A DNA stretch of 16,645 bases from Spirochaetaceae bacterium (GTDB lineage Bacteria > Spirochaetota > Spirochaetia > SZUA-6 > Fen-1364). The first letter of the stretch is position 1. Every line of letters starts with the position of its first letter. A program made the translations under genes and the position numbers. Location of the stretch: positions 1-16,645 of the forward strand of contig PMZS01000216.1 in assembly GCA_003170115.1 (NCBI GenBank), read 5' to 3'. The notes below the pieces were generated by a model. The model was not told where the DNA came from, ran no database searches, and saw nothing but the letters and a program-made list of their open reading frames with translations. Below are positions 6,849 through 13,755 of this stretch, in pieces.

Positions 6849-6885
6849 ATGAAACCCTTCCATTCGAATTCCCTGGAGGCGCCTC

Positions 6886-7737
6886 ATGAAAGCCGGCTTC
6901 AATCTCCTGCTCTGGACCTCTCACGTCACTGAGCAGCATTTCCCGATCATCGAAAAACTGGCGAAGGCGGGATATGATGGTGTGGAAATCCCCATCCTGG
7001 AAGGAACGCCCGCTCACTACGTGAAGGTCCTCACGGTGATCCGCGATAACGGCCTTTCCTGCGGCGTGGTCACGAACATGCCCGACGCCCGGCACAACCC
7101 GGTGAGCCCTGAGAAAAAACTGAGGCAGAACGCGCTGGACTTCATGAAGCGCGTCATCGACTGCACGAAGGCCCTGGAGTCCGATCTGTTGTGCGGCCCG
7201 TTCTACCAGCCCGTGGGCCTGTTCACCGGCACCGGTCCTTCCGATGAGGAGAAAAACCGCGCCGTGGATCATGCGCGCGCCTCCGCGGAGCACGCGGCAA
7301 AGGCCGGTGTCACCCTCGCGGTGGAATTCCTCAATCGATTCGAGGCCTACTTCCTCACGACCATGGACGGGGTTGCGGAACACGTGAAGGCGGTGGGGAT
7401 GCCCAACTTCAGGGCCATGTTCGACACGTTCCACGCCAACATCGAAGAAGCCGATCCCGCGGCAAGCATCCGCGCGCACCGTGACATCATTACCCACGTC
7501 CACATCTCGGAGAACAATCGCGGAGTGCCCGGCCGAGGTCACAATGACTGGAAGGGCATCTTCAAGGCTCTCCGTTCAACGGGCTATGACAACTGGCTCA
7601 CGATCGAGGCCTTCGGCAGGGTGCTGCCCGCCTTTGCCGCGGCAACCCGGATCTGGAGGGACATCTTCGAGAGCCCCGAGGCATTGTACGCCGAGGGAAT
7701 CCGTTTCATCCGCCAGCAGTGGGACGCCGCTGGCTGA
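6886..7737 (+). CDS. Ketose 3-epimerase (D-tagatose/D-psicose 3-epimerase family)
   Basis: 283 residues, the standard length. It is a TIM barrel that interconverts C3 epimers of ketoses such as D-fructose/D-psicose and D-tagatose/D-sorbose. The metal ligands are all present with family spacing: Glu147 (VEFLNRFEAYF), Asp180 (MFDTFHANIEE), His206 (HVHISENNRG) and Glu241 (TIEAFG). Glu153, His183 and Arg212, which bind the substrate, are also there. The spacing equals that of the Agrobacterium enzyme shifted by three residues. Known relatives are Mn/Co dependent; some accept L-ribulose or other sugars, so the exact ketose is open. The gene begins an operon with the GH4 enzyme 37 bases downstream and has the strong promoter at 6820. 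Hydroxypyruvate isomerase and IolE/IolI share the fold but lack this residue set. Confidence 0.87.
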   Translation: MKAGFNLLLWTSHVTEQHFPIIEKLAKAGYDGVEIPILEGTPAHYVKVLTVIRDNGLSCGVVTNMPDARHNPVSPEKKLRQNALDFMKRVIDCTKALESDLLCGPFYQPVGLFTGTGPSDEEKNRAVDHARASAEHAAKAGVTLAVEFLNRFEAYFLTTMDGVAEHVKAVGMPNFRAMFDTFHANIEEADPAASIRAHRDIITHVHISENNRGVPGRGHNDWKGIFKALRSTGYDNWLTIEAFGRVLPAFAAATRIWRDIFESPEALYAEGIRFIRQQWDAAG

Positions 7738-7774
7738 TGAATCGCGCCTGAACGGCGCGGGGGAGGAGACCACC

Positions 7775-9205
7775 ATGGGAAAGAAAATCGCAATGATCGG
7801 CGCGGGGAGCGTCGTGTTCTGCAAGACACTGATGGCGGACATCATGGCTACCCCGGCCCTGGGAGGCAGCGAGTTCGCCCTCATGAGCCGCACGGAGCCG
7901 AAGCTCCGCGCGATGGAGGAGTTCGGCCGGCGCATGCTGAAGGACAACGTAGTTCCGGGCTCCGTCTGGGCCACCCTGGATCGGCGCGAGGCCTTGAAGA
8001 ACGCTGACTTCGTTGTCGTCATGATCCAGGTGGGCGGCGTGGAGGCCTTCGAAATCGACTGGAAGGTCCCCCTGAAATACAAGGTCGACCAATGCGTGGG
8101 TGACACCCTCGGGCCCGGCGGCGTCTTTCGGGCAATGCGAAGCATTCCGGTTCTCCTTGAGATCGCGCGCGACATGGAAGAAGTCTCCCGCCCCGGGGCG
8201 ATCATGCTGCAGTACGCCAACCCCATGGCGGGCAACTGCCTGGCACTTGGAAAGGCGAGCCCCGTGTCCTTCGTAGGACTCTGTCACGGCGTGCAGACCA
8301 CCATCGAACAGATCGCCCAGTTCATCGACGTGCCGAAGGAAGAGATCCAGTACATCTGCGGCGGCATCAACCACATGGACTGGTTCCTCACCCTCACGCG
8401 GGGAGGACAGGACCTGTACCCGCTCCTGGCCCGCGCGATGGATCGCCCCGAGATCTACAAGAGCGAGAAGGTGAGGGGCGAGGTCTTTCGGCACTTCGGG
8501 TATTTCATGACGGAGACCACCGGCCACCTCGCCGAGTACGTGCCCTGGTTCAGGAAGAGCAAGGCAGCGCTGGACTTGTACTGCGACGAGCCCGGCTTCG
8601 GAGGTCAGAGCGGCGCGTACTACACGTGGTGCGACACGGTGGCGAAGAAGTACGAAGGAAAGAACCAGCTTGACTGGGAGTCCACAAAGCTGGGGCCTCG
8701 GAGCGTGGAGTACTGCTCTTATATCATGGAAGCGGTGGCAACCGGGAAACCCTTCAAGTTCATGGGCAACGTGCGCAATGACGGCTACATCGACAATCTC
8801 CCTGCCGATGCCTGCGTGGAGGTGCCCACGTTCGCTGATGACACCGGCGTGCATCCCGTGAGGGTCGGCAGGCTGCCCACGCAGTGCGCGGCGCTGTGCA
8901 TGACGAACGTGAACGTGCAGCTCCTCGCCGCGGATGCGGCGATCAACGGAGACACGGAGGCGCTGGTCCAGGCCGTGGCCATGGATCCCCTGACGTCGGC
9001 GGTGTGCACACTGAGAGAGATCCGGGAAATGACCTCGGAGATGCTGGAGGCGGAGCGACGGTGGCTTCCCCAATTCAAGGGAAAAAAGGTGACCCCGAAG
9101 CTGGCCGTGCACATACCGGCGGGCGTGAAGGCCCTCGATCTCGCGCAGGATCCGGCCCAGGCCATCCTGAAGCGGTTCATGGATCTCGCCGCGGAGAAGA
9201 AGTGA
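7775..9205 (+). CDS. Glycoside hydrolase family 4 enzyme (alpha-galactosidase/alpha-glucosidase, MelA/AglA type)
   Basis: 476 residues, full length. Visible: NAD-binding N-terminus IGAGSVVF (8-15), the GDTLGPGG-F-R-A-M-R segment (109-122), NPM (149-151), the metal-site Cys170 in CHG and His200 in GINHMDW, and TTGHLAEYVPW further on. GH4 enzymes cleave glycosides by transient oxidation at C3 with tightly bound NAD+ and Mn2+, followed by elimination and water addition. The CHG motif is the one seen in alpha-glucosidase/alpha-galactosidase subgroups. Specificity cannot be settled by eye; unphosphorylated substrates are likelier here because no PTS gene is present. A GGGAGGAG ribosome site precedes the ATG. 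No signal peptide is seen, so it acts in the cytoplasm on imported glycosides. It is cotranscribed with the ketose 3-epimerase. Confidence 0.9.
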   Translation: MGKKIAMIGAGSVVFCKTLMADIMATPALGGSEFALMSRTEPKLRAMEEFGRRMLKDNVVPGSVWATLDRREALKNADFVVVMIQVGGVEAFEIDWKVPLKYKVDQCVGDTLGPGGVFRAMRSIPVLLEIARDMEEVSRPGAIMLQYANPMAGNCLALGKASPVSFVGLCHGVQTTIEQIAQFIDVPKEEIQYICGGINHMDWFLTLTRGGQDLYPLLARAMDRPEIYKSEKVRGEVFRHFGYFMTETTGHLAEYVPWFRKSKAALDLYCDEPGFGGQSGAYYTWCDTVAKKYEGKNQLDWESTKLGPRSVEYCSYIMEAVATGKPFKFMGNVRNDGYIDNLPADACVEVPTFADDTGVHPVRVGRLPTQCAALCMTNVNVQLLAADAAINGDTEALVQAVAMDPLTSAVCTLREIREMTSEMLEAERRWLPQFKGKKVTPKLAVHIPAGVKALDLAQDPAQAILKRFMDLAAEKK

Positions 9206-9313
9206 AGTGACAAGCGTATTCATGGCCTTCTGCGCCGCGGTAGTGCTGGATTCCACTGCGTTGGCGGTCCCCGGCAGTGTCAATTCACGGCGGTTCGTGG
9301 TACCTTGGGCGGC

Positions 9314-9736
9314 ATGACCGACATCAAGTCTCTCCTTCCCCACAGGGATCCCTTCCTGTTCGTCGACAGGATCGAAAAGGCGGATGCCGAGGAAGTGGTG
9401 GCATACCGCCGCTTCACGGGCTCAGAACCTTTCTTCGCGGGACATTTCCCGCAATACCCCGTGGTCCCCGGCGTGATCCTCATCGAGACTCTCGCGCAGT
9501 GCGGCGGCGCGGGGCTGAGGATGGCGTCGGGTGGCTCGGGAATGTTCTTCCTCGCGGCCGTGGAAAAAGCGAAATTCAGGCGTCAGGTGAAGCCCGGCGA
9601 CGAGGTGCGCTGCGTGGTGCGAAACCTGCGTGTCAGCAAGTCGATGCTCCGTCAGGCGGGAAAGGCGTACGTGGGGGACGAGCTTGCTGCGGAAGCCGAA
9701 TGGCTCTGCCTGATCGGAGACGCGCCCTCGGCATGA
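9314..9736 (+). CDS. FabZ-like hotdog dehydratase
   Basis: 140 residues from ATG 9314; a TTG three codons upstream (9305) is a weaker alternative. The family signature is intact: LLPHRDPFLFVDRI (7-20), then F-F-A-G-H-F-P-Q-Y-P-V-V-P-G-V-I with catalytic His44, and Glu58 in LIETLAQ. The 14-residue His-Glu spacing is that of FabZ. FabZ dehydrates 3-hydroxyacyl-ACP to trans-2-enoyl-ACP in fatty acid synthesis. Here it stands alone, outside the usual lpx/fab clusters, near an SDR, so it may serve a specialised acyl chain or be a second copy. The ribosome site is weak. No promoter is clear in the 108 bases after the GH4 gene. Confidence 0.82.
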   Translation: MTDIKSLLPHRDPFLFVDRIEKADAEEVVAYRRFTGSEPFFAGHFPQYPVVPGVILIETLAQCGGAGLRMASGGSGMFFLAAVEKAKFRRQVKPGDEVRCVVRNLRVSKSMLRQAGKAYVGDELAAEAEWLCLIGDAPSA

Positions 9737-9793
9737 TCCTGGCTCAACGCCGCCCGTGCCTTCCCGCACGACGGCGTTCGAGCGAACAAAAAC

Positions 9794-9822
9794 TTGACAG
9801 ATGACAGTTTTCTTTTTAATGT
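9794..9822 (+). promoter_or_regulatory. Sigma70 promoter of the SDR gene
   Basis: A perfect TTGACA (9794-9799) is followed after 17 bases by TAATGT (9817-9822). An alternative -10, TTTAAT at 9815, fits consensus better but gives a 15-base spacer. The stretch is AT-rich compared with its surroundings and contains a direct repeat TGACAG-A-TGACAG starting at the -35. The ATG is at 9868. Confidence 0.6.
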
Positions 9823-9867
9823 GATTTTTGCGCTGAGCCGTCTCAGGCATGCCGGAGGGGGATCGAC

Positions 9868-10905
9868 ATGGGGAGCTTCAAGAACGGACTCGTGATCACC
9901 GGCGGCGCGAGCGGCATCGGCGCGGCCACCGTCAAAGCGGCGCTTGCCAGGGGATGGCCGGTCGCCTTCTGCGATGTCCTGACACGGGACAAGATCGATC
10001 CATCCCTCTTGACGGAGAAATCGCTTTATATCCAGGCCAACGTCACGAAGCCGGACCAAATGGCCGCATTCCGCTCGAGCACCATCCAGTCCTTCAGGGA
10101 GAAGGGCCTTACGCCGGACAAGCTGAACGTCGTTGCCTGCGCCGGCATCAGCCGCCGGGGCGATCCCGTCCAGGTCCAATTGATGAAGGACATCAACGAA
10201 GGCGGAACCTTCAACCTTCTGCGCGCCTTCGCCAACGATATCCCGGCCGGCCGCGGCCTCTTTGTCGGCTTGAGCTCGATCGTCGCCGCGGAGGGTATCG
10301 CGGTGAAGGGAGACGAGGAGTACAAGTCCACCAAGGCCGAGGCGAGAAGGATCGCCACCGAAGAAGCCCGCGCGCTCGGCGTTGAAGGTTTCGCTGTCGC
10401 CCCAGGCGCCATCGATACCCCGATGACGCGGCACGAGGCGGTCTTCGGGATGCTGCTTCTGGGCGCCGCGAGGGTTTTCGGCGGAAACGCGAAACACCCC
10501 CTGAACAAGGAAGTCCTCGGCCTGGCCGGCGTTCCCGCAGGCTCGACCCCGGGGGCAGTCCTGAAGGGACTCCTGGGCGCTGCGCTTACCGGAATTGACG
10601 ACTTCAAGATCGTGGCGCAGACCTTCGAAAAGGACCCGCAGCTGGCCACGGCCGGCGTCCTGCGCTTCACGGCCTACCTCAATCCCAAGGGAGCCGACGG
10701 CCAGCGCCATGTCAGGCCCGAAGCCATCGCGCGGTCGGCCGAGATGCTCACGAAACTCGACGTGGTCATCGGCCCCGAGGTCGTGGCTCGCCTCATGCTC
10801 GACCAATTCGAGAAAGGCAAGGCTCCCAAGGGCGGGCTGCTCAAGGCCTACAGCGCCAACGGCGAAAACCAGGTCACCCAGCTCATGGGCGCTTTCGCGG
10901 GATAA
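9868..10905 (+). CDS. Short-chain dehydrogenase/reductase with long C-terminal extension
   Basis: 345 residues, against ~250 for classical SDRs. The Rossmann motif TGGASGIG is at 11-18, with Asp36 after the second strand, which favours NAD(H). The N-N-A-G-like element is C-A-G-I-S (91-95). The active site is Ser136/Ser137 in GLSSIVAAEG, Tyr152 and Lys156 in YKSTK, with P-G-A-I-D-T-P-M following near 200. All catalytic residues are present, so an oxidoreductase is likely; the substrate is unknown. The last ~140 residues form no SDR motif I recognise and look helical and loop-rich. A GGAGGGGG ribosome site lies before the ATG and the gene has its own promoter. It is not obviously tied to the sugar genes. 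The opposite strand has a long but codon-implausible frame. Confidence 0.82.
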   Translation: MGSFKNGLVITGGASGIGAATVKAALARGWPVAFCDVLTRDKIDPSLLTEKSLYIQANVTKPDQMAAFRSSTIQSFREKGLTPDKLNVVACAGISRRGDPVQVQLMKDINEGGTFNLLRAFANDIPAGRGLFVGLSSIVAAEGIAVKGDEEYKSTKAEARRIATEEARALGVEGFAVAPGAIDTPMTRHEAVFGMLLLGAARVFGGNAKHPLNKEVLGLAGVPAGSTPGAVLKGLLGAALTGIDDFKIVAQTFEKDPQLATAGVLRFTAYLNPKGADGQRHVRPEAIARSAEMLTKLDVVIGPEVVARLMLDQFEKGKAPKGGLLKAYSANGENQVTQLMGAFAG

Positions 10906-10932
10906 GCAACCGCCGGCAAGGATAATGGTTGC
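10906..10932. repeat. Inverted repeat immediately after the SDR stop codon
   Basis: GCAACC (10906-10911) and GGTTGC (10927-10932) can pair across a 15-base loop. There is no T run, so a Rho-independent terminator is doubtful. It marks the border between the SDR gene and the insertion-sequence region. Confidence 0.35.
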
Positions 10933-11177
10933 TATGATGACCGTCGGCGCCGGGAGGTTTGCCGATGGTGGTGAGCGTTGCGATAAGTGGAAGGTGGTCA
11001 TATTCTGCTCTCAACCCCGACCCCGGAAAGCAGAGGGGGAGAGGGCAGGAGATGACCTGTAAACGTTCTGTGGCGCCGAGCGGCCACGGTGGTAGGTTTG
11101 GTCAGGCCACCTCCCGCATTTGTACCGACAAGATGTGTGCCACGTGGGGGGACTCCTCGTGGACCACGAATAGTGGA
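10933..11177. other. Non-coding leader of the IS110 remnant
   Basis: No credible gene is seen here. The stretch is the expected place of the non-coding end of an IS110-group element, which in active members encodes a bridge RNA ahead of the recombinase gene. Several stems can be drawn, including GGTGG (near 11089) with CCACC (near 11107), and the stronger hairpin listed at 11140. The left boundary of the element is not recognisable. Confidence 0.35.
11140..11162. repeat. Strong imperfect hairpin upstream of the IS110 transposase remnant
   Basis: CCACG-T-GGGG pairs with CTCC-T-CGTGG around a GGA loop: five base pairs, one T-T mismatch, then four pairs including a G-T. It ends 15 bases before the reconstructed transposase start at 11178. 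Confidence 0.55.
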
Positions 11178-11933
11178 ATGGAGGCAACGCACAAGCACCA
11201 AGGTATCCTTTCCTCTCCGCTCTCCGAAGGCAGCGAGGAGGAGGTGCAGTTCCAGGGGCCTGCCGGGAGTTTGGGAAGTACGTGGAGGGTCTGGGGCCAA
11301 CAGACGCGGTGGTCCTGGAGGCTTCGACGGGATCCTTCTGGTGGGCGGATCAGATCGAGGCGAAGGGGGCGAGGTGCTTCGTGATGGATCCGCGTAAGTT
11401 TCGGATCATCAAGGACTCATGGAACAAGACGGACAGGCACGATGCGCGCAACCTGGCGAAGGCGCTGTGGGTGCACGTGGTGACGGGGGAGTTCGGGATT
11501 CCGACGGCGCACAAGCCGACAGCGGTGGTGCGGGATGTGCGGAAGGAGATGAACGTCTCGGCAGCAAGTCGCCTCTGCCTGGAGCTGACCCTGCAGGTAC
11601 TATGGAAGGTGGAGGAAGCGAAGAAGCGGCTAGCGACCGAAATCCTCCTCGCCGGGGAACCGCTGAAGAGCGAAGTGGAACTTCTGATCAGCATCAAGGG
11701 GGTCACGCCGTTGATTGCGCTCGCTTTCCTGGCTGACGCGGACGATCCTCACGCAGTGCGTGCACCACGTTGCCGCCTCCTCGGAGTCCCTGAATCGTTA
11801 CTACCATGAGCTGAGAGACAAGCGAGGAACCGGCCGAGGCCGCATCGTCGTGATCCGCAAGCTTTGCGGGATGATGATGAGGATTGTTGGAAACGCTCGG
11901 ATTCTGACCCATCATGAAAATCCAGTGAGAAAT
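11178..11933 (+). pseudogene. Degraded IS110-family transposase
   Basis: Three pieces in two frames rebuild an IS110 recombinase. The N-terminal piece (11178 to about 11255) reads M-E-A-T-H-K-H-Q-G, where D-x-H-K is expected, so the first catalytic Asp is lost. After a frameshift near 11255, the central piece reads E-F-G-K-Y-V-E-G-L-G, VVLEASTGSFWWADQIEAKG, DPRKFRIIKDSWNKTDRHDA and finally LISIKGVTPLIALAFLAD, all typical. Near 11750 homology jumps back to the first frame: HHVAASSESLNRYYHELR and RIVVIRKLCGMMMRI, the C-terminal helix region. About 50 residues, including the G-L-V-P and conserved Ser region, are missing between them. The element is dead, with two frame changes and an internal deletion. 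Confidence 0.82.
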
Positions 11934-11944
11934 GCAATTTCTCA
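11926..11944. repeat. Perfect palindrome with 8-bp arms at the end of the IS110 remnant
   Basis: TGAGAAAT (11926-11933) and ATTTCTCA (11937-11944) flank GCA. The arms are perfect and AT-rich in a GC-rich region. It coincides with the end of recognisable transposase homology and may belong to the element's terminal region. A T-poor flank argues against a terminator. Confidence 0.6.
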
Positions 11945-12004
11945 GGGATTTGTCAGCATCCTGGTAACACCGTGGAGAGCCTATTCTATTGTCATCGGAG
12001 AAGC

Positions 12005-12449
12005 TCACGCCCCAAAGGGATTGACCGCCCTGATTTCCGTCATGCCCTTGAAGTCGCCATTATACTCCGTCAGCAAGGCCCGCATCCCGTGGATGACCCT
12101 GGTGGCCGCGATCTGTGCGTCACAGTAACGCTGTCGTGTGATGCCGTATTTCTCGCACAACTCCAGCGCAACGCTCTGAACATCGCCCGTCAGGGGAAGC
12201 TCCTGGAGGCCCGGGAGCGAGGCAATGAACTGGATTTTGGCCCGTGCGATGGCAGGTTCGTCCGGGTGTTCCATCTTCGGACCCGTCAGGTTGGGATACA
12301 TCTCCGCGAGGTTCTGGACAGAGACGTACCGCTCCCTTCCGCTGCGGGAGAGCAGCAGCGCGCGCGTTCTCGGACCGGGGATCATCTTCCAGCGTGGCAT
12401 AGATGAGGACGTTGGTGTCGATGAGGACCCGCTCCTCATCGACCTTCAT
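12005..12449 (-). pseudogene. PIN-domain toxin (VapC-like), split by a frameshift
   Basis: The first frame, from ATG 12449, gives M-K-V-D-E-E-R-V-L-I-D-T-N-V-L-I-Y-A-T and runs to about residue 34. Homology then continues one base out of phase as VSVQNLAEMYPNL, later RYCDAQIAATRVIHGMRALL and Y-N-G-D-F-K-G-M, to TGA at 12005. The four acidic residues of a PIN ribonuclease site are visible (D in I-D-T-N, E in N-L-A-E, D in Y-C-D, D in N-G-D-F) but divided between frames. The break falls in the slippage-prone run GCGCGCGCTGCTGCTC (minus strand, about 12351-12367). One base change in length would restore an intact ~140-residue toxin, so sequencing error and real decay are both possible. The start overlaps the antitoxin gene by 14 bases. 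Confidence 0.75.
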
Positions 12450-12648
12450 AGGCTTTTTCCCGCGAGAAAGTCCAGTTGAAGCTGCCCGGAGTCATCACGA
12501 TCCTGTCGGCATCCGGCATGTGCTGTTGGAGGAGCTTTTCAATCGCGATCTCTACCACTTGGCTCACAGGTCTTCGCTCGCGACGAGCGTAACGCGTCAG
12601 CCTTTGAGCGGTTTCATTCTGGACCGTAATACTTCTATGCTCCCGCAT
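12436..12648 (-). CDS. Antitoxin of a VapBC-like pair, ribbon-helix-helix type
   Basis: 70 residues. The N-terminal half (S-I-T-V-Q-N-E-T-A-Q-R-L, then ERRPVSQVVEIAIEKLLQQH) has the strand-helix-helix pattern of CopG/RHH DNA-binding antitoxins. The C-terminal part (about 45-70, ending N-W-T-F-S-R-E-K-A-Y-E-G-R) would wrap the PIN toxin. The gene is complete and its last 14 bases overlap the toxin start, the usual antitoxin-first coupled arrangement. No ribosome site is visible upstream of the ATG; a TAATAC box lies so close that the transcript could be nearly leaderless. The palindrome at 12625-12665 covers the start codon and is a likely autoregulatory site. It follows the PfkB gene by 31 bases on the same strand. 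Confidence 0.72.
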   Translation of the reverse strand: MREHRSITVQNETAQRLTRYARRERRPVSQVVEIAIEKLLQQHMPDADRIVMTPGSFNWTFSREKAYEGR

Positions 12649-12665
12649 AACAGAGGAGTATTACG
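12625..12665. promoter_or_regulatory. Nested palindrome over the antitoxin start, candidate operator
   Basis: Outer arms CGTAATACT (12625-12633) and AGTATTACG (12657-12665) are perfect 9-bp inverted repeats whose centres are 32 bp apart, about three helical turns. Inside, TATGC (12636-12640) and GCATA (12645-12649) form a second inverted repeat. The antitoxin ATG (12646-12648 on the minus strand) lies at the middle. Confidence 0.5.
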
Positions 12666-12679
12666 AATCATTCCGCCCT

Positions 12680-13660
12680 TCAAGCTCCGATGAGCTGTTT
12701 CACTTCCGCTGCGTCCGGCAGCGCGGGCATCACGCCCTTTCGCCGTGCAGTGAAAGCACCCGCGGCATTGGCCCAGCGGAGCGCGTTCACCAGCTCGTCC
12801 TTCTCAAGCCCTTCGAGCAGAGACCGCCTGTTTTCCGACGCACCATTCAAGGCCGAGAGAAGCCGCACGAGCAAGGCAGCCATGAACGCATCGCCGCAGC
12901 CGGTTGCATCCACGACATCCACGGTAAAACCCGGCACCAGGCCGGCACTTTTACGCGCCGCCCATGCGCTTCCGTGGGGACCGAGCGTGGCCACGCAGAG
13001 GGCGGGTCCCCGCTCCAGAATCCTCGTGCAGCCGGCCGGCGCGTCATCCGTGCCGGAGAGAAGCCGCAGCTCCGTTTCGTTGACCTTCACGATGTCCGCG
13101 CGGGGAAGCGCCGCGATGATCTCGGCCTTTGCCCGGGCGTCGTTCTCCCAGAGGCTGGGGCGATAGTTCACGTCAAATGACACAAGGGCGCCCCTCGCCC
13201 GCGCGAACGCCGCCCCCTCCAGCGCGGCACTCCGGCAGGGCTCCACCGCGAGGCTCACCGATCCAAAGTGATAGAAGGCGGTCGAAGCCAGCAGCTCCTG
13301 ATCCAGCTCATCCGGCGCGAGGAGCATGTCCGCGCCGGGGTTCCGGTAGAAGAGCATCTCTGTGCGGTTGGGATCCGGTATGGTCATGAAGTTCAGCGTG
13401 GTCCGGTGCTCCCGGTCGAACCGCATGCCCCGCGTCTCCACGCCGTAGCCCTTCAGCACGGATTCGAGCCTGCGGCCAAAGGCATCCTCGCCAACCTTGC
13501 CGATGAAGGCAGCCCGGGCTCCCAGCTTCGATGCTGCCACGGCCACGTTGGCCGGCGCGCCGCCCGCAACCGGGATGAAAGCGGAGACTGTCTGGAAATC
13601 CTTTCCCGTCTCCGAGGCGAACATATCCAGGATCAATTCCCCAAGGGTCACGACGTCCAT
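12680..13660 (-). CDS. PfkB-family carbohydrate kinase, fructokinase-like
   Basis: 326 residues from ATG 13660, where the domain begins (M-D-V-V-T-L-G-E-L); the open frame further upstream is not conserved. Family motifs: GGAPANVAVAASKLG (33-47) for sugar binding, FYRNPGADMLL (104-114) and DVNYRPSLW (163-171), both typical of fructokinases, KVNETE (192-197), and the ATP/catalytic motif DATGCGDAF (251-259) with Asp257 as base. The usual G-A-G-D is G-C-G-D. It phosphorylates a sugar hydroxyl with ATP, most likely a ketohexose such as fructose; KDG or 5-dehydro-2-deoxygluconate kinases are alternatives. It is divergent from the class II aldolase with 95 bases between starts. No clear ribosome site is seen at 13660. 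Confidence 0.87.
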   Translation of the reverse strand: MDVVTLGELILDMFASETGKDFQTVSAFIPVAGGAPANVAVAASKLGARAAFIGKVGEDAFGRRLESVLKGYGVETRGMRFDREHRTTLNFMTIPDPNRTEMLFYRNPGADMLLAPDELDQELLASTAFYHFGSVSLAVEPCRSAALEGAAFARARGALVSFDVNYRPSLWENDARAKAEIIAALPRADIVKVNETELRLLSGTDDAPAGCTRILERGPALCVATLGPHGSAWAARKSAGLVPGFTVDVVDATGCGDAFMAALLVRLLSALNGASENRRSLLEGLEKDELVNALRWANAAGAFTARRKGVMPALPDAAEVKQLIGA

Positions 13661-13755
13661 GCCGCGAGTGTACTCGAGCCGCGCGGATTTGTCCCTGCTG
13701 GTCCGGCTTGCAGGGCGGCGCTCCGCGGGATAGTGTTCTTCCGAGGGAGAACCAT

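Noticed and set aside
7706..9343. 545-residue open frame on the minus strand opposite GH4
   Set aside because: It is antisense to a clear GH4 gene, rich in His/Arg/Leu as expected of a GC-rich shadow frame, and has no motif.
9652..11001. 449-residue minus-strand frame opposite the SDR
   Set aside because: It mirrors the SDR coding frame and crosses a promoter and gene borders; no domain is recognisable.
13708..13736. TTGCAG and TAGTGT with a 17-base spacer before the aldolase
   Set aside because: Only 3 of 6 matches in each box, and the start would fall on the ribosome site.
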